From positions 66,623,164 to 66,687,163 of the forward strand of contig NC_051073.1 in NCBI RefSeq assembly GCF_004664715.2: a stretch of 64,000 nt of DNA, read 5' to 3'. This DNA is from Peromyscus leucopus (taxonomy: Eukaryota; Chordata; Mammalia; Rodentia; Cricetidae). A program made the translations under genes and the position numbers. Of this stretch, positions 25,893-32,797 are shown piece by piece. The notes beneath the pieces were generated by a model. The model had not been told where the DNA came from. It saw only the letters and a list, made by a program, of their open reading frames with translations, and made no database searches. Position 1 is the first letter of the stretch. Each line of letters starts with the position of its first letter.

Positions 25893-27203
25893 TCAAATAC
25901 TCTTTCATCCAGGAATTCCACCTTTACATCCAATTTTTTAAATGAGACAGAAAAAAATTAAATCCTAAGTTGTATGAAGAGATTCGTGATAGTGTTATGT
26001 ACGGCAGCAAAATATAATTCGAATGATGTGTTTAAATGCTTATGAAGAAATGCTGGAGTCTTTAAAGATAATAAGACAACTACAGCTTTAACTACAATAA
26101 AATATCTTAAAAGATATAATTACAGAGAAGTTGTATATGACAGAAAATCTAGTGTAAACAAAGGAAAGTACGATGCAAAATTGGATTAATTCTGTTGTTT
26201 GTAAAAACTGCATAAAGAAAGAATAAAAGGGAACTCAAAAGGATGGGAAACAAAATAATTCTGAGGGACTAGAGAGACTTGGTGATTATGAGTGCTTGCT
26301 ACTCTTGTAGAGGACCTGACTTTGTTTCCCAACACCCATATCAGACAGCTTACCACCTGGGTAACTCCAGTTCCAGGTCATCTGACACCTTCTGGCCTTT
26401 GCAGACTCTTGTAGGCACACACACATATCCCCACCCCAGCACTCACATATGCATAAATAAAAATAAATTTTAAAAATATTTGATTGCTGCAGACTAATTA
26501 TTGAGTCAACAAAATTTGGCACTTTGTATGTGACAAGTGGTAGGACTCTGTTTCTTGGTTTTTCTTCCCCTTCCCTCCCTTCCTCTCTTCCCATCTCTCA
26601 TTTCTTCTGTTTTATTTTCTTGATATGTGGTGTGTTATTGTTAGTTTCAGCCCCCTAGGGAAAGTACTGTAAGTGAATACCCAGCCAGGATTTCACCAGG
26701 AAGTCTGCAGAAAGGAAAGGCCTCTGGTGGTCAGCAGGTGTCTGTGCCTGGAAACATCTCAGCTCTGGGGTGGGGAAGGTGGGGGGTAGGGGGGTGGGGA
26801 GACAGGACAGCATCAGAGGCAGCTGCATTGAGCTCAGCAGAGAGGAAGCCCAGGGTGCCAGGCTTCCAGTGCTGTCTGGCTGTGAGGGGCTCACTCGCAT
26901 AAGCACAATGGTTTCACTGTCACCCCTCCTCCGATTTTTCAGGATGCCATCCTTCAAAATAGAGAGCTCTGGCTGTTTATAAAGAAAGAATATGGATTCT
27001 ACTCAAAAAGTCAGTACAGGATCTTGCAGAGAAAGCTGGCAGAAGACTCTACCTGGCCTCCCACGAACAGGACGGATTATGCAGACGATGGCAAAAATGG
27101 ATTCTACATCAACAAAGCCTATGAAAGCTCTGAACAGGCCCCCAGAGGGAAACTCGGGCTGGGAGGGCAAGCGGCAGAACAGCACTTTTGGACCAGACTG
27201 TAA
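1837..27203 (+). CDS. ATP13A5: ATP13A5, last six coding exons (gene span; 5' part outside window)
   Basis: ATP13A5 is a P5B-type ATPase of endomembranes in the ATP13A2-5 family, some members of which export polyamines. Six exons with GT-AG borders and compatible phases were found: 1837-1909, 11391-11565, 14223-14424, 22432-22520, 25177-25257 and 26943-27203. Together they encode roughly the C-terminal 290 residues: the later membrane helices and the cytosolic tail. The first exon has the conserved GNYQYLLQDVAITL segment, the second ends in the family motif VKQQPWY, and the last ends in HFWTRL then stop. The tail and the adjacency to PLAAT1 favour ATP13A5 over ATP13A4. The catalytic P and N domains lie upstream of the window. 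The third exon carries an apparent one-base loss near 14371-14373, so as sequenced the product would stop at 22450-22452. Whether this is real or a sequence error cannot be decided here. Confidence 0.9.
3299..3450 (+). repeat. B1 SINE
   Basis: Typical B1: 'gccaggcggtggtggcgcat', 'cctttaatcccagcact', 'gagttccaggacagccaggg', then 'gagaaactctgtctcag' and an A-rich tail. Confidence 0.9.
3481..3510. repeat. (TG)n microsatellite, followed by B3-like fragment
   Basis: About 15 TG units. Bases 3515-3576 then resemble the reverse complement of a B2/B3 head ('cactgagacatctccagtccc'). Confidence 0.85.
4189..4398. repeat. 27-bp minisatellite, about 8 units
   Basis: Units of about 27 bp share the core 'gattaccattcacaccagc'; one middle unit is shortened (about 4322-4346) and one is more diverged (about 4270-4296). 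Because the unit is a multiple of three, the + strand shows a repetitive ITIHTS-type reading frame at 4216-4425, which I take as a by-product. It lies in an ATP13A5 intron. Confidence 0.9.
8110..8262. repeat. Local tandem duplication of about 65 bp
   Basis: The segment from 'caggcagatatatagcctga' (about 8110-8177) recurs at about 8197-8262 as 'caggcagatatataacctga', followed in both by 'ctggtggtctata' and 'gttgtggccag'. About 20 bases separate the two units. Confidence 0.8.
8385..8535 (-). repeat. B2/B3-type SINE
   Basis: On the + strand: 'gaactgaacccaggtcctct', then 'ctactgagctatctcccca', the inverse of the usual B2/B3 head. Confidence 0.75.
8690..9300. repeat. L1 (Lx-type) 3'-UTR remnant
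   Basis: Contains phrases I associate with rodent L1 3' ends: 'gtccagtttgtgctgtccac', 'catactcatgggtgtggggc', 'aaagagaactgactcttcat' and 'tctctgatgagaactgg'. No open frame remains. Family and orientation are my reading only. Confidence 0.6.
11391..11565 (+). CDS. ATP13A5: ATP13A5 exon with VKQQPWY motif
   Basis: This 175-bp exon sits between acceptor ctgtctttcag and donor gtgagt. Its first two bases complete a Met codon with the previous exon; it then reads SINHAYPKLAPYRPAGQLLS, a hydrophobic helix (LLLSVFLNSCFTCIVLVSAF) and SVKQQPWYCEVYRYR. The loop 'P-K-L-x-P-Y/x-R-P' and the W-Y after VKQQP are shared across ATP13A proteins. It ends with two bases (AG) that join with T of the exon at 14223 to give Ser. 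An AUG further upstream in the same frame (11237) lies in the intron and is not used. Confidence 0.92.
12501..12600 (+). repeat. Diverged B1-like fragment
   Basis: 'ggctgggcatggtgatgctt' and 'cccagcacttagaagtctga' give the left half of a B1-type SINE, diverged and truncated. Confidence 0.6.
12612..13024 (+). repeat. 0.4-kb rodent interspersed repeat (RMER1-like?), copy 1
   Basis: Runs from 'gttagggtttctattgttgt' to 'gcttgtgtcaagttgacatc'. The same family recurs at 19627-20249 (+), 32891-33305 (-) and 56694-57100 (-). I recognise it as a common rodent repeat but am unsure of its formal name. Confidence 0.75.
13833..13870. repeat. (CA)n microsatellite
   Basis: About 19 CA units, then a degenerate CA/TA tail to about 13950. 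Confidence 0.95.
14223..14424 (+). CDS. ATP13A5: ATP13A5 exon with apparent one-base frameshift
   Basis: This 202-bp exon (acceptor tttcatag, donor gtaagt) encodes a lumenal loop with several N-x-S/T sites and then a helix. The frame set by the upstream exon reads SFESTTMWPIVTFNCIS to 14370. From 14373 the family sequence (FIFSKGKPFR-type) is found in a different frame, which runs to the exon end and leaves a single T. That T pairs with AT of the next exon to give Tyr, as expected, so the exon would normally be 203 bp and one base seems lost in 'gcgcg' at 14371-14375. As written, translation reads the wrong frame for 18 codons and ends at a TGA at 22450-22452. Confidence 0.88.
15150..15362 (+). 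repeat. B4-like SINE (ID head joined to B1-like part)
   Basis: An ID-like head ('cccttgcctagtatgcccca', 'gagtttaatccccaatacac') is followed by a B1-like 'catttaggaggcagagg'. Confidence 0.6.
16830..16992 (+). repeat. B1 SINE with A-tail
   Basis: 'ggccaggtggcagtggcacg', 'cctttaatcccagcactcgg', 'gagttcgaggccagcctggt', and a 14-A tail at about 16979-16992. Confidence 0.92.
19627..20249 (+). repeat. 0.4-kb rodent interspersed repeat, copy 2, split by a URR1-like element
   Basis: Same family as 12612-13024. The left end 'ctagttagggtttctactgc' and the body resuming at 'aacaccatgagcaaaagcaa' are separated by the hAT element at 19654-19878. The right end is 'gcttgtgtcaagttgacgta'. Confidence 0.8.
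19654..19878. repeat. URR1-like hAT element, copy 2, nested
   Basis: Begins CAGTGGTTCTCAACCC and ends GGTTGAGAACCACTG, with clear terminal inverted repeats. It interrupts the repeat at 19627-20249, so it is the younger of the two. Confidence 0.85.
20370..20540 (-). repeat. B3-like SINE fragment
   Basis: 'ggtgtccatggagtccagaa', 'tactgggaacagagcttagg' and 'gtcctttgtaagaacagta' read as the inverse of a B3-type SINE; diverged. Confidence 0.55.
21130..21275. repeat. (CT)n/(CTGT)n low-complexity tract
   Basis: About 145 bp of pure pyrimidine-biased CT/CTGT repeats. Several Ser/Leu-rich reading frames across it are artefacts. Confidence 0.95.
22432..22520 (+). CDS. ATP13A5: ATP13A5 exon (penultimate-region membrane helix)
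   Basis: This 89-bp exon lies between acceptor gtttcctcag and donor gtaagt. In the family frame its first two bases complete a Tyr, and it then reads LFSLLLTAAVGLTIFILFSD and FQDLYRVME, a membrane helix plus short loop, ending in phase 0. In the frame forced by the shift at 14371-14375 it instead reaches a TGA at 22450-22452 after six codons. A stop this far upstream of two further exon junctions would predict nonsense-mediated decay. Confidence 0.9.
22889..22979. repeat. (CA)n(GA)n compound microsatellite
   Basis: About 31 bp of CA repeats runs directly into about 60 bp of GA repeats with one interruption. The preceding 150 bases resemble a diverged B3/B4 SINE. Confidence 0.95.
24259..24437. 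repeat. URR1-like hAT element, copy 3, shortened
   Basis: Starts CAGTGGTTCTCAACCAT and ends 'gggtcgcgacccacaggttg' + 'aggaccaccg'. The inner part is shorter and more diverged than in the other two copies. Confidence 0.7.
25177..25257 (+). CDS. ATP13A5: ATP13A5 exon (last membrane helix)
   Basis: An 81-bp, phase 0-0 exon between acceptor tttttcaacag and donor gtaaag. It encodes FIPTITSWRVSILVAAFVQF then CVIFFVE, matching the final helix position of ATP13A proteins (P-T-x-x-W-R core). It follows the premature stop, so it is untranslated if the frameshift is real. Confidence 0.9.
25844..25887. repeat. (TG)n microsatellite
   Basis: 22 TG units in an ATP13A5 intron. Confidence 0.95.
26264..26480 (+). 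repeat. B2/B3-type SINE
   Basis: 'gggactagagagacttggtg', 'gagtgcttgctactcttgta', 'aactccagttccaggtcatc' and an A-rich end 'aataaaaataaattttaaa'. Confidence 0.8.
26943..27203 (+). CDS. ATP13A5: ATP13A5 terminal coding exon
   Basis: After acceptor ccgatttttcag, 86 codons and a TAA stop. It opens in phase 0 with DAILQNRELWLFIKKEYG, then SQYRILQRKLAEDSTWPPTN, and ends AAEQHFWTRL. The acidic-Trp-Pro-Pro stretch and the tail are typical of the ATP13A4/A5 cytosolic C-terminus, and the HFW-x-RL end is what I associate with ATP13A5. The exon is intact and clearly conserved at protein level, which argues that the gene was under selection until recently whatever the status of the frameshift upstream. 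Confidence 0.92.
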   Translation, partial: DAILQNRELWLFIKKEYGFYSKSQYRILQRKLAEDSTWPPTNRTDYADDGKNGFYINKAYESSEQAPRGKLGLGGQAAEQHFWTRL

Positions 27204-27905
27204 CCTGAATAGCTGCCATGCTTGTTCCCCAACATCACCTTTTGTCTCCCAAACTAACCGCTGTGGAGAGGTAAAAATTGTATACTCTTCTTTTCTCCTC
27301 CATCTAAGCATTCAAAGCACTTCAATATATCGAGCCTTGCAGCAAAGAACCTTGTATTCATGCTATCCTTCACTAGTGAGAGAGAAAAAAAAAAAACTGC
27401 ATGTCTCAGATCATCATTTTAATAAGCTATATTCATAATGTACTGTTTTTTAACTGCATTGTTCTCATGCAATGAAACTAGATGTATGGACATCAAGTGA
27501 GAAGGAACCTTGAGGAAGTATTTAGTATTTGAAAATCTGACTGATGCATGAATTGATGTTAAGTTTCCTTAATCTTATGTTAACTTGTGAAGCACATTGT
27601 TGTATACATCTTGGCCCCGAATCACTGAATTCTCCCTGTTGTTGTATCTTTGGTATGGCTTCAATAGAGAGAGAGAAAAAGGAATGAATAATTCCACCCT
27701 GACTGCACAGAAAGCCAGAGTTGTGTGGAAGTGAAGAACAATAGAGATAGGTGCAAATCACTGAGAATCATGGTATGGGCATTGTTTAAATGTAAGCAAA
27801 CTACACCAACTCTGTACATTCCCAAAGCTTATTGTATGGGGCCAGTGAACTTGACAGTTCAGAGTAGACTAAAGTAATCAAATAAACTGTTTAAATGTGT
27901 TTTTC
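27204..27905 (+). other. ATP13A5: ATP13A5 3' UTR (inferred)
   Basis: Non-coding, repeat-poor sequence after the stop, ending near an AATAAA at 27881-27886. The exact cleavage site is not visible; I set the end about 20 bases past the signal. Confidence 0.55.
27881..27886 (+). terminator. Poly(A) signal AATAAA, probable ATP13A5
   Basis: Canonical hexamer about 680 bases after the stop codon, followed by a T/GT-rich stretch ('gtttaaatgtgtttttcac'). Confidence 0.55.
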
Positions 27906-28939
27906 ACTTATAAAGTATGTTACTTTTGTTATTATTACCATTGACACACAAAAATACCAAATTCTAACTTTAGAAGTTTCCCTGAACTCATCTATGATCA
28001 TCTTAAAAACAAAATTCTGAAGAAGGTTTTGATCCCCAGGATGAAGATCTGCTAGGCAGCCCATTTCATCATTTTAATTATCCAAATCATCATAGACATC
28101 CATTAAAGACCACAGGAGAATGTGTTCTCCACACGAGTTAGTTCCTTTAATGTGTATCACCTGTGCTGTGAGCTTGAGAGGCAATATTTCTGGTGACTAT
28201 TTGAAATTAACTACTAGGTTTTCCTTTAAATACTAAATCTGAGTTTGTTAATTCAACAGATCTTCTGTAATCATAAATTGATAGGCAATTTATCAGTTGA
28301 GTGCCATGAATATCAACTATGTGACTAGTACCACAATATATGGATTCACTATGTGATAGTTGTTGGTTTGCCATTCTGACATCTTTAGTTTTCAACATTT
28401 TAGCAAACTATGACTGTGAATGGCGTTCTGAACACTGCTACTCAAACCAGCAGCACCAATGGGCGTATGTACACAAACAAATATGTAAGCTTTTCCTGTG
28501 TTCACAGCTGTTTGGAGAGTAATATTTTTAAAGCTGTCTAATTTACTGGCTGTAACAATTAATAATCACGTAGGGAAGACATCTCTGGTGCGTCTGTGAA
28601 GATGTCTCTAGAATGTTTTTACTGAGATGGGAAAAGTTGCCCAAAATGTTGGTGTTGTTGTCCATGGACCTGGTCCCTGATGGAATAAAAAATGTGAGCA
28701 CCAGTGTTCCTTTCTCTCACATCCTGACTGTGGACACAGTGTGACCGGATGCTCCACACTTGTGCTGACATACCTTCCCATGTGACAGACTGCAATCCCT
28801 CTAAAACTGTGCGCCAAGGAAACCCCTCTTCTCTTAAGGTGCTTCTGTCAGGTATTTAATAACTGGCAATGTGAGAAGTAACTAATGCAGTGGCTAGCAA
28901 AAACAACAAAATTAAAAGTCTTTTAAAAAAAAGATTTTA

Positions 28940-29120
28940 GGGCTGGAGAGATGGCTCAGCAGTTGAGCACTGCTGAGGAGCAGTGTGGATGATGCCAGCA
29001 CCCACACTGAGCAGCGAACAGCTCTGGGGGATCTGGCTGGCACCTCTTCTGGCGTCTGCAGGCACGCATGCGTGCACATACGCACGTAAAAAACAAAATA
29101 AATCTGTTTTTTTTTTAAAG
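28940..29120 (+). repeat. B2 SINE
   Basis: 'gggctggagagatggctcag', 'ggggatctggctggcacctc', 'ttctggcgtctgcaggcacg', ending 'acaaaataaatctg' and T/A-rich. Confidence 0.9.
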
Positions 29121-29282
29121 CATATTAGCTTATCATAAAAAAATGTAAAGCATCCTTGAAACTATATGGGCAAAAGTTTCCTTTAGCTGCCAGTCCTACT
29201 CAGTAAATTGACTCTTAGAAGGAATAGATTCAGTTGATACAGTGTGACATTTAGATAGCAGATTTTATTTGTTATATGTAGA

Positions 29283-29795
29283 TGTAACACGAATTGCTAA
29301 ATGGTCTTATTAATAAAAAAAAAAAAAAAACCCAGAGTCAGATATTGGAGTGAGAGCTGAAAGATCAGAGGGATAGAACAAGCCACAGCCACCAGTTCTT
29401 ACCACTGGGAAATCCTCAGCCCAGGAGAGCTACTTCCTGTATACTCACGCCTATATCCTTTCTGTGTCCTGCCATCTCACTTCCTCTCTCTGCCCAGCTA
29501 CATCACTTCCTCTTTCCACTCAGCTCTATCACTTCCTGTCTGTCTGTACCGACCTCCAGACCTCTATGGTTTACCAGTGCTGGGATTAAAGGCGCGTGTC
29601 ACCACACCTGGCTGTGTTCCCAGTGTGGCCTTGAACTCATAGAGATCCGAATGAATAGCTGCCTCCTGAATGCTAGGATTAAAGGTGTGTGCTACCACTG
29701 CCTGACCTCTGTGTTTAATATAGTGGCTGGCTTTGTCCTCCGTCCCCAGGTAAGCTCTATTTGCTAGAGCGTAAATAAAATATCACCACATGTAC
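29283..29795. repeat. Cricetid-type composite repeat with two B1-like units
   Basis: Starts near 'ttgctaaatggtcttattaa' with an A-run, includes 'agtcagatattggagtgag' and repeated 'cacttcctct' motifs, then two inverse B1-like ends ('gctgggattaaaggcgcgtg' and 'gctaggattaaaggtgtgtg'), and closes near 'gtaaataaaatatcacc'. I associate this design with cricetid genomes; no formal name is claimed. Confidence 0.65.
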
Positions 29796-31167
29796 ATATT
29801 CAATAAAATGCAGGCTTTTCTTTCTCAGTCTTAACCAACAACCTATATCACCTGATGCAGGTAATCTTTACATTCATTTCTTGGAATGTGACAGAGTTGA
29901 ACTTCATTACTGATTGTTAAAAATATGCCTACAACATTTCGTAGTGTTGGAAAAATAGCTGATCGGAGTACAAGTCCCATTAATCGCATGGGTAATGAGT
30001 ACCTATAGGAAACCAAAGCCAGCTGCTTTAAGCTGCTCTTCCTAAGACTGACCATGTTCATGGCAAACTGAGGCTGCTGAAGCCTCACATGGCTGACGAG
30101 GAAATGAACCTATGAATTAAAAAGTGCATGTTGCTTATCTTCTGGAGTGTAGATGTCAGAGCTCTCTAGAAAGGTTTGACTTGAAGCCACCTGAGGCTTT
30201 TGGTCCTGAATTCTCCTACTTCCTCTTCCTGGATAGTGGAGTAATTTTGCCAAAGACAAATGCCCTGCTGTGAATTGATTTGCCCTCTCTAAATACCTTT
30301 TATGGAGAAGTTGGCACACCAGGGGAAAGTAACCCAGCTGCTGCAGCCGGCCTCGCCTAAACTGGACAGCCCTAGGAAAGGGCACAGTCTTTGTTATTCG
30401 GGAACAGAGCCCTGCATCCAGGATAAAAGTGACCTCATGTTTTCCCACAAGACCAAGTGAGGAAGACTGAGTTTGGAGGTTAGAACAAGAAGGACCTGTT
30501 AAGGACATATAAAGAAGAGACAGAGGGTCTCTGAGACTGGAATGGCAGCACACGCTTCTTCAGTTAACCATTACTATTGCCCACTCCCATTAGCTTGAGT
30601 GTGTCGAGCCCCAGGGTAAAACTAGTTTCATAGGTGTGAGGTTTCCGTTGAGTCTTGAGTGGTTACTTTACCATATTCTAATCACATCCTATCCCCATGT
30701 TTACTGACACAGTTTCCTTATTGACTGACACGCTGTTGATAATAGTACAAAAAGGATGCCAGGCTGGCTGTGTGGTTTATGGGGTAATGCTATGACAACC
30801 TTACATCATCTTCATGTAGAAAGACTTACATTCCACCTTTCTTGGCTGCTGCTACCAAGAGTTCCACAGGCATGGTATTTAAAAAGTAGTTTAATTCAAC
30901 ACATAATCAATAAAACAGAAGAATAAAATAATGGAATTCCTTGGCTTACAGTAAAAGTCTTTAAAGGGATATGGGATTTTGTGTTCTAAATATAGCACTT
31001 TACGTCAATATTAATGATCACTTGTCAAGGCTCAAAGGTCAAACCACCGTGCTACTATACAATCTAGAGGGAACAATTTAACTCAATAAAAATACAGCCC
31101 ATTGCTCATCACTGATTCCTGTCAAGTAAGTAGATTCTAGGGAACTCACCAGGTCTGAAAGTACAGC

Positions 31168-31405
31168 CAAAAGCCAGGAGATGCCTCAGTAGGCAAAGCA
31201 TTTTACACATGAGCATGAGGCCTTGAGTTTAGATCCCCGGAGTCCCTAGAAGCTTAGTAGTACACATCTGTAATCCCAGATTCACTGTATTTCCTACAGT
31301 GAGATGAGGGTAGAGACATGAGACTCTCAGGAAGCTCATGGGGTGGCTAGCCTGCCATAAGCTGTGAAGGACAATATACCCTGTCTCAGGAAAAAAAAAA
31401 AAAAA
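31168..31405 (+). repeat. B3-like SINE with A-tail
   Basis: 'agccaggagatgcctcagta', 'gagtttagatccccggagtc', 'catctgtaatcccagattca' and a 17-A run at about 31390-31406. Diverged. Confidence 0.6.
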
Positions 31406-31901
31406 AGGCGGGGGCAGAGAGCAAAGACTGACACCAAGACTGTCACTCCACAGGCAAACGATTTCTAAGTTTCTATGCATACACAAAAGCCCTTCCAACC
31501 CTCTTCTTACATGATCACACCCACACAGGTGCAGCCATATCGGGGTACTAGCAAACACTTTGTCGTTCAGAGAGCCTTAGGTTGCCTAAGCAAAGACTGG
31601 CTATATCCTCTTGCCTTTTTTTTTCTGACAAGAAAAGCAATATGAATTTAGATGTTGGCCCTAATAACTGTCTTTCAGAAGCGTATGTAAATGGTTCTCC
31701 ACACCTCTGGCAAAATAGCTGTCCCTAGGGTAAAGGAAAGCAATATTTACAGCAGAAGATAAATGTGATCTTGATTTTGTTAAGAGCCTCAGCTGGCCCC
31801 ATCAAAAGGCAACCGCTTTGTGTTCAAGCTGCCACAGCGAGTCTGTACTAGTGGGGAAAAACTTTTCTTGTCTCAATGATAAGATTAAAATCAGCAAGCA
31901 A

Positions 31902-31907
31902 TTTATT
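31902..31907 (-). terminator. Poly(A) signal AATAAA, probable PLAAT1
   Basis: 'tttatt' on the + strand, about 120 bases past the PLAAT1 stop codon in its reading direction. This would give a very short 3' UTR; a more distal signal cannot be excluded. Confidence 0.5.
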
Positions 31908-32027
31908 ACAGAGTCTGCCATCCATCATGGGGACCGGGAGAAATAATGATGCGTTCAAAATAAGTATTCACCCCAGAATTTCCGTCTCCTCGCAGATTCC
32001 TTCAATTTCAATCTCTTCAATAAGCTG

Positions 32028-32126
32028 CTAATATTTTGTTCTTTGTCTCTTTGGGAACAAGCCGAGGAATGTGAAGATATCGATAGCGGCTGCCACAAAC
32101 CCAATGGTGCTTACTGCTCGGTTGGC
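32028..32126 (-). CDS. PLAAT1: PLAAT1 last coding exon (C-terminal membrane anchor)
   Basis: After acceptor ttccttttag, 32 codons and TAG. It starts [14 protein letters not shown], continues through a hydrophobic helix (FTFLGLF) and ends in a basic tail PKRQRTKY. Phase 0 at its start fits the end of the previous exon (GVSDQ). The helix is the single C-terminal membrane segment expected in this family. Confidence 0.94.
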   Translation of the reverse strand, partial: ANRAVSTIGFVAAAIDIFTFLGLFPKRQRTKY

Positions 32127-32536
32127 CTAAAAGGAACCAAGAAACAAAGAAACAAAAAAATCTTATTCTAAAGATGTTAGTGTTCACGTGAAGCTTTGGT
32201 TTCTTTCCTAAACCAAAGATCTATTATAATGAATGTATTTAAAGTCCAGTGCCAAGGTAAAATAAGATATATATAAAGAGAGACAGGGTTTCTCTGTGTC
32301 CTGGAATTCACTCTGTAGATGAGGCTGACTTCGAACTCACAGAGATCAGTCTGTCTCTGCCTCCCAAGGTCTGGGATTAAAGGTATATGCCACCACACCA
32401 GCTATAATTTTTTTATAATTATGCAAAAGATATAATTTATTTATTTTTTATAATTTATAATTATACAAAACGCACGTAGTTTTCTATTCTTGACAGTCAT
32501 CACAAACATAGGTCCTGGTTGCTCCTCATAATCCTC

Positions 32537-32598
<62 letters not shown>

Positions 32599-32753
32599 GT
32601 GCTCTTCTGCAAAACTTGGTAGGCTGTGAGTAAATGTTTCTTTTGCCCAAAATCATACCACCAAGATGTTTAGATGTAAGTCAGAGCTTCACAGATGCAT
32701 GTTCTCCCTCCAGCAGCCTCTACACAGTTTGATTTGTACTCGAGTAAGGTCAG

Positions 32754-32797
<44 letters not shown>

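Larger units (their letters stand above)
25258..26942 (+). other. ATP13A5: ATP13A5 last intron, 1.7 kb
   Basis: Contains a TG microsatellite (25844-25887), an A/T-rich stretch (about 25930-26240) and a B3-type SINE (26264-26480). Nothing else is recognised. Confidence 0.8.
27906..31890. other. Intergenic gap between convergent ATP13A5 and PLAAT1
   Basis: About 4 kb with a B2 SINE (28940-29120), a composite B1-containing repeat (29283-29795) and a B3-like SINE (31168-31405). Bases 27.9-28.9 and 29.8-31.1 kb show no gene. Reading frames of up to 147 codons on the - strand (30110-30553) look like chance. Confidence 0.7.

Noticed and set aside
28940..29010. tRNA-like sequence
   Set aside because: It is the tRNA-derived head of a B2 SINE, not a tRNA gene; other B2/B3 heads were treated the same way.
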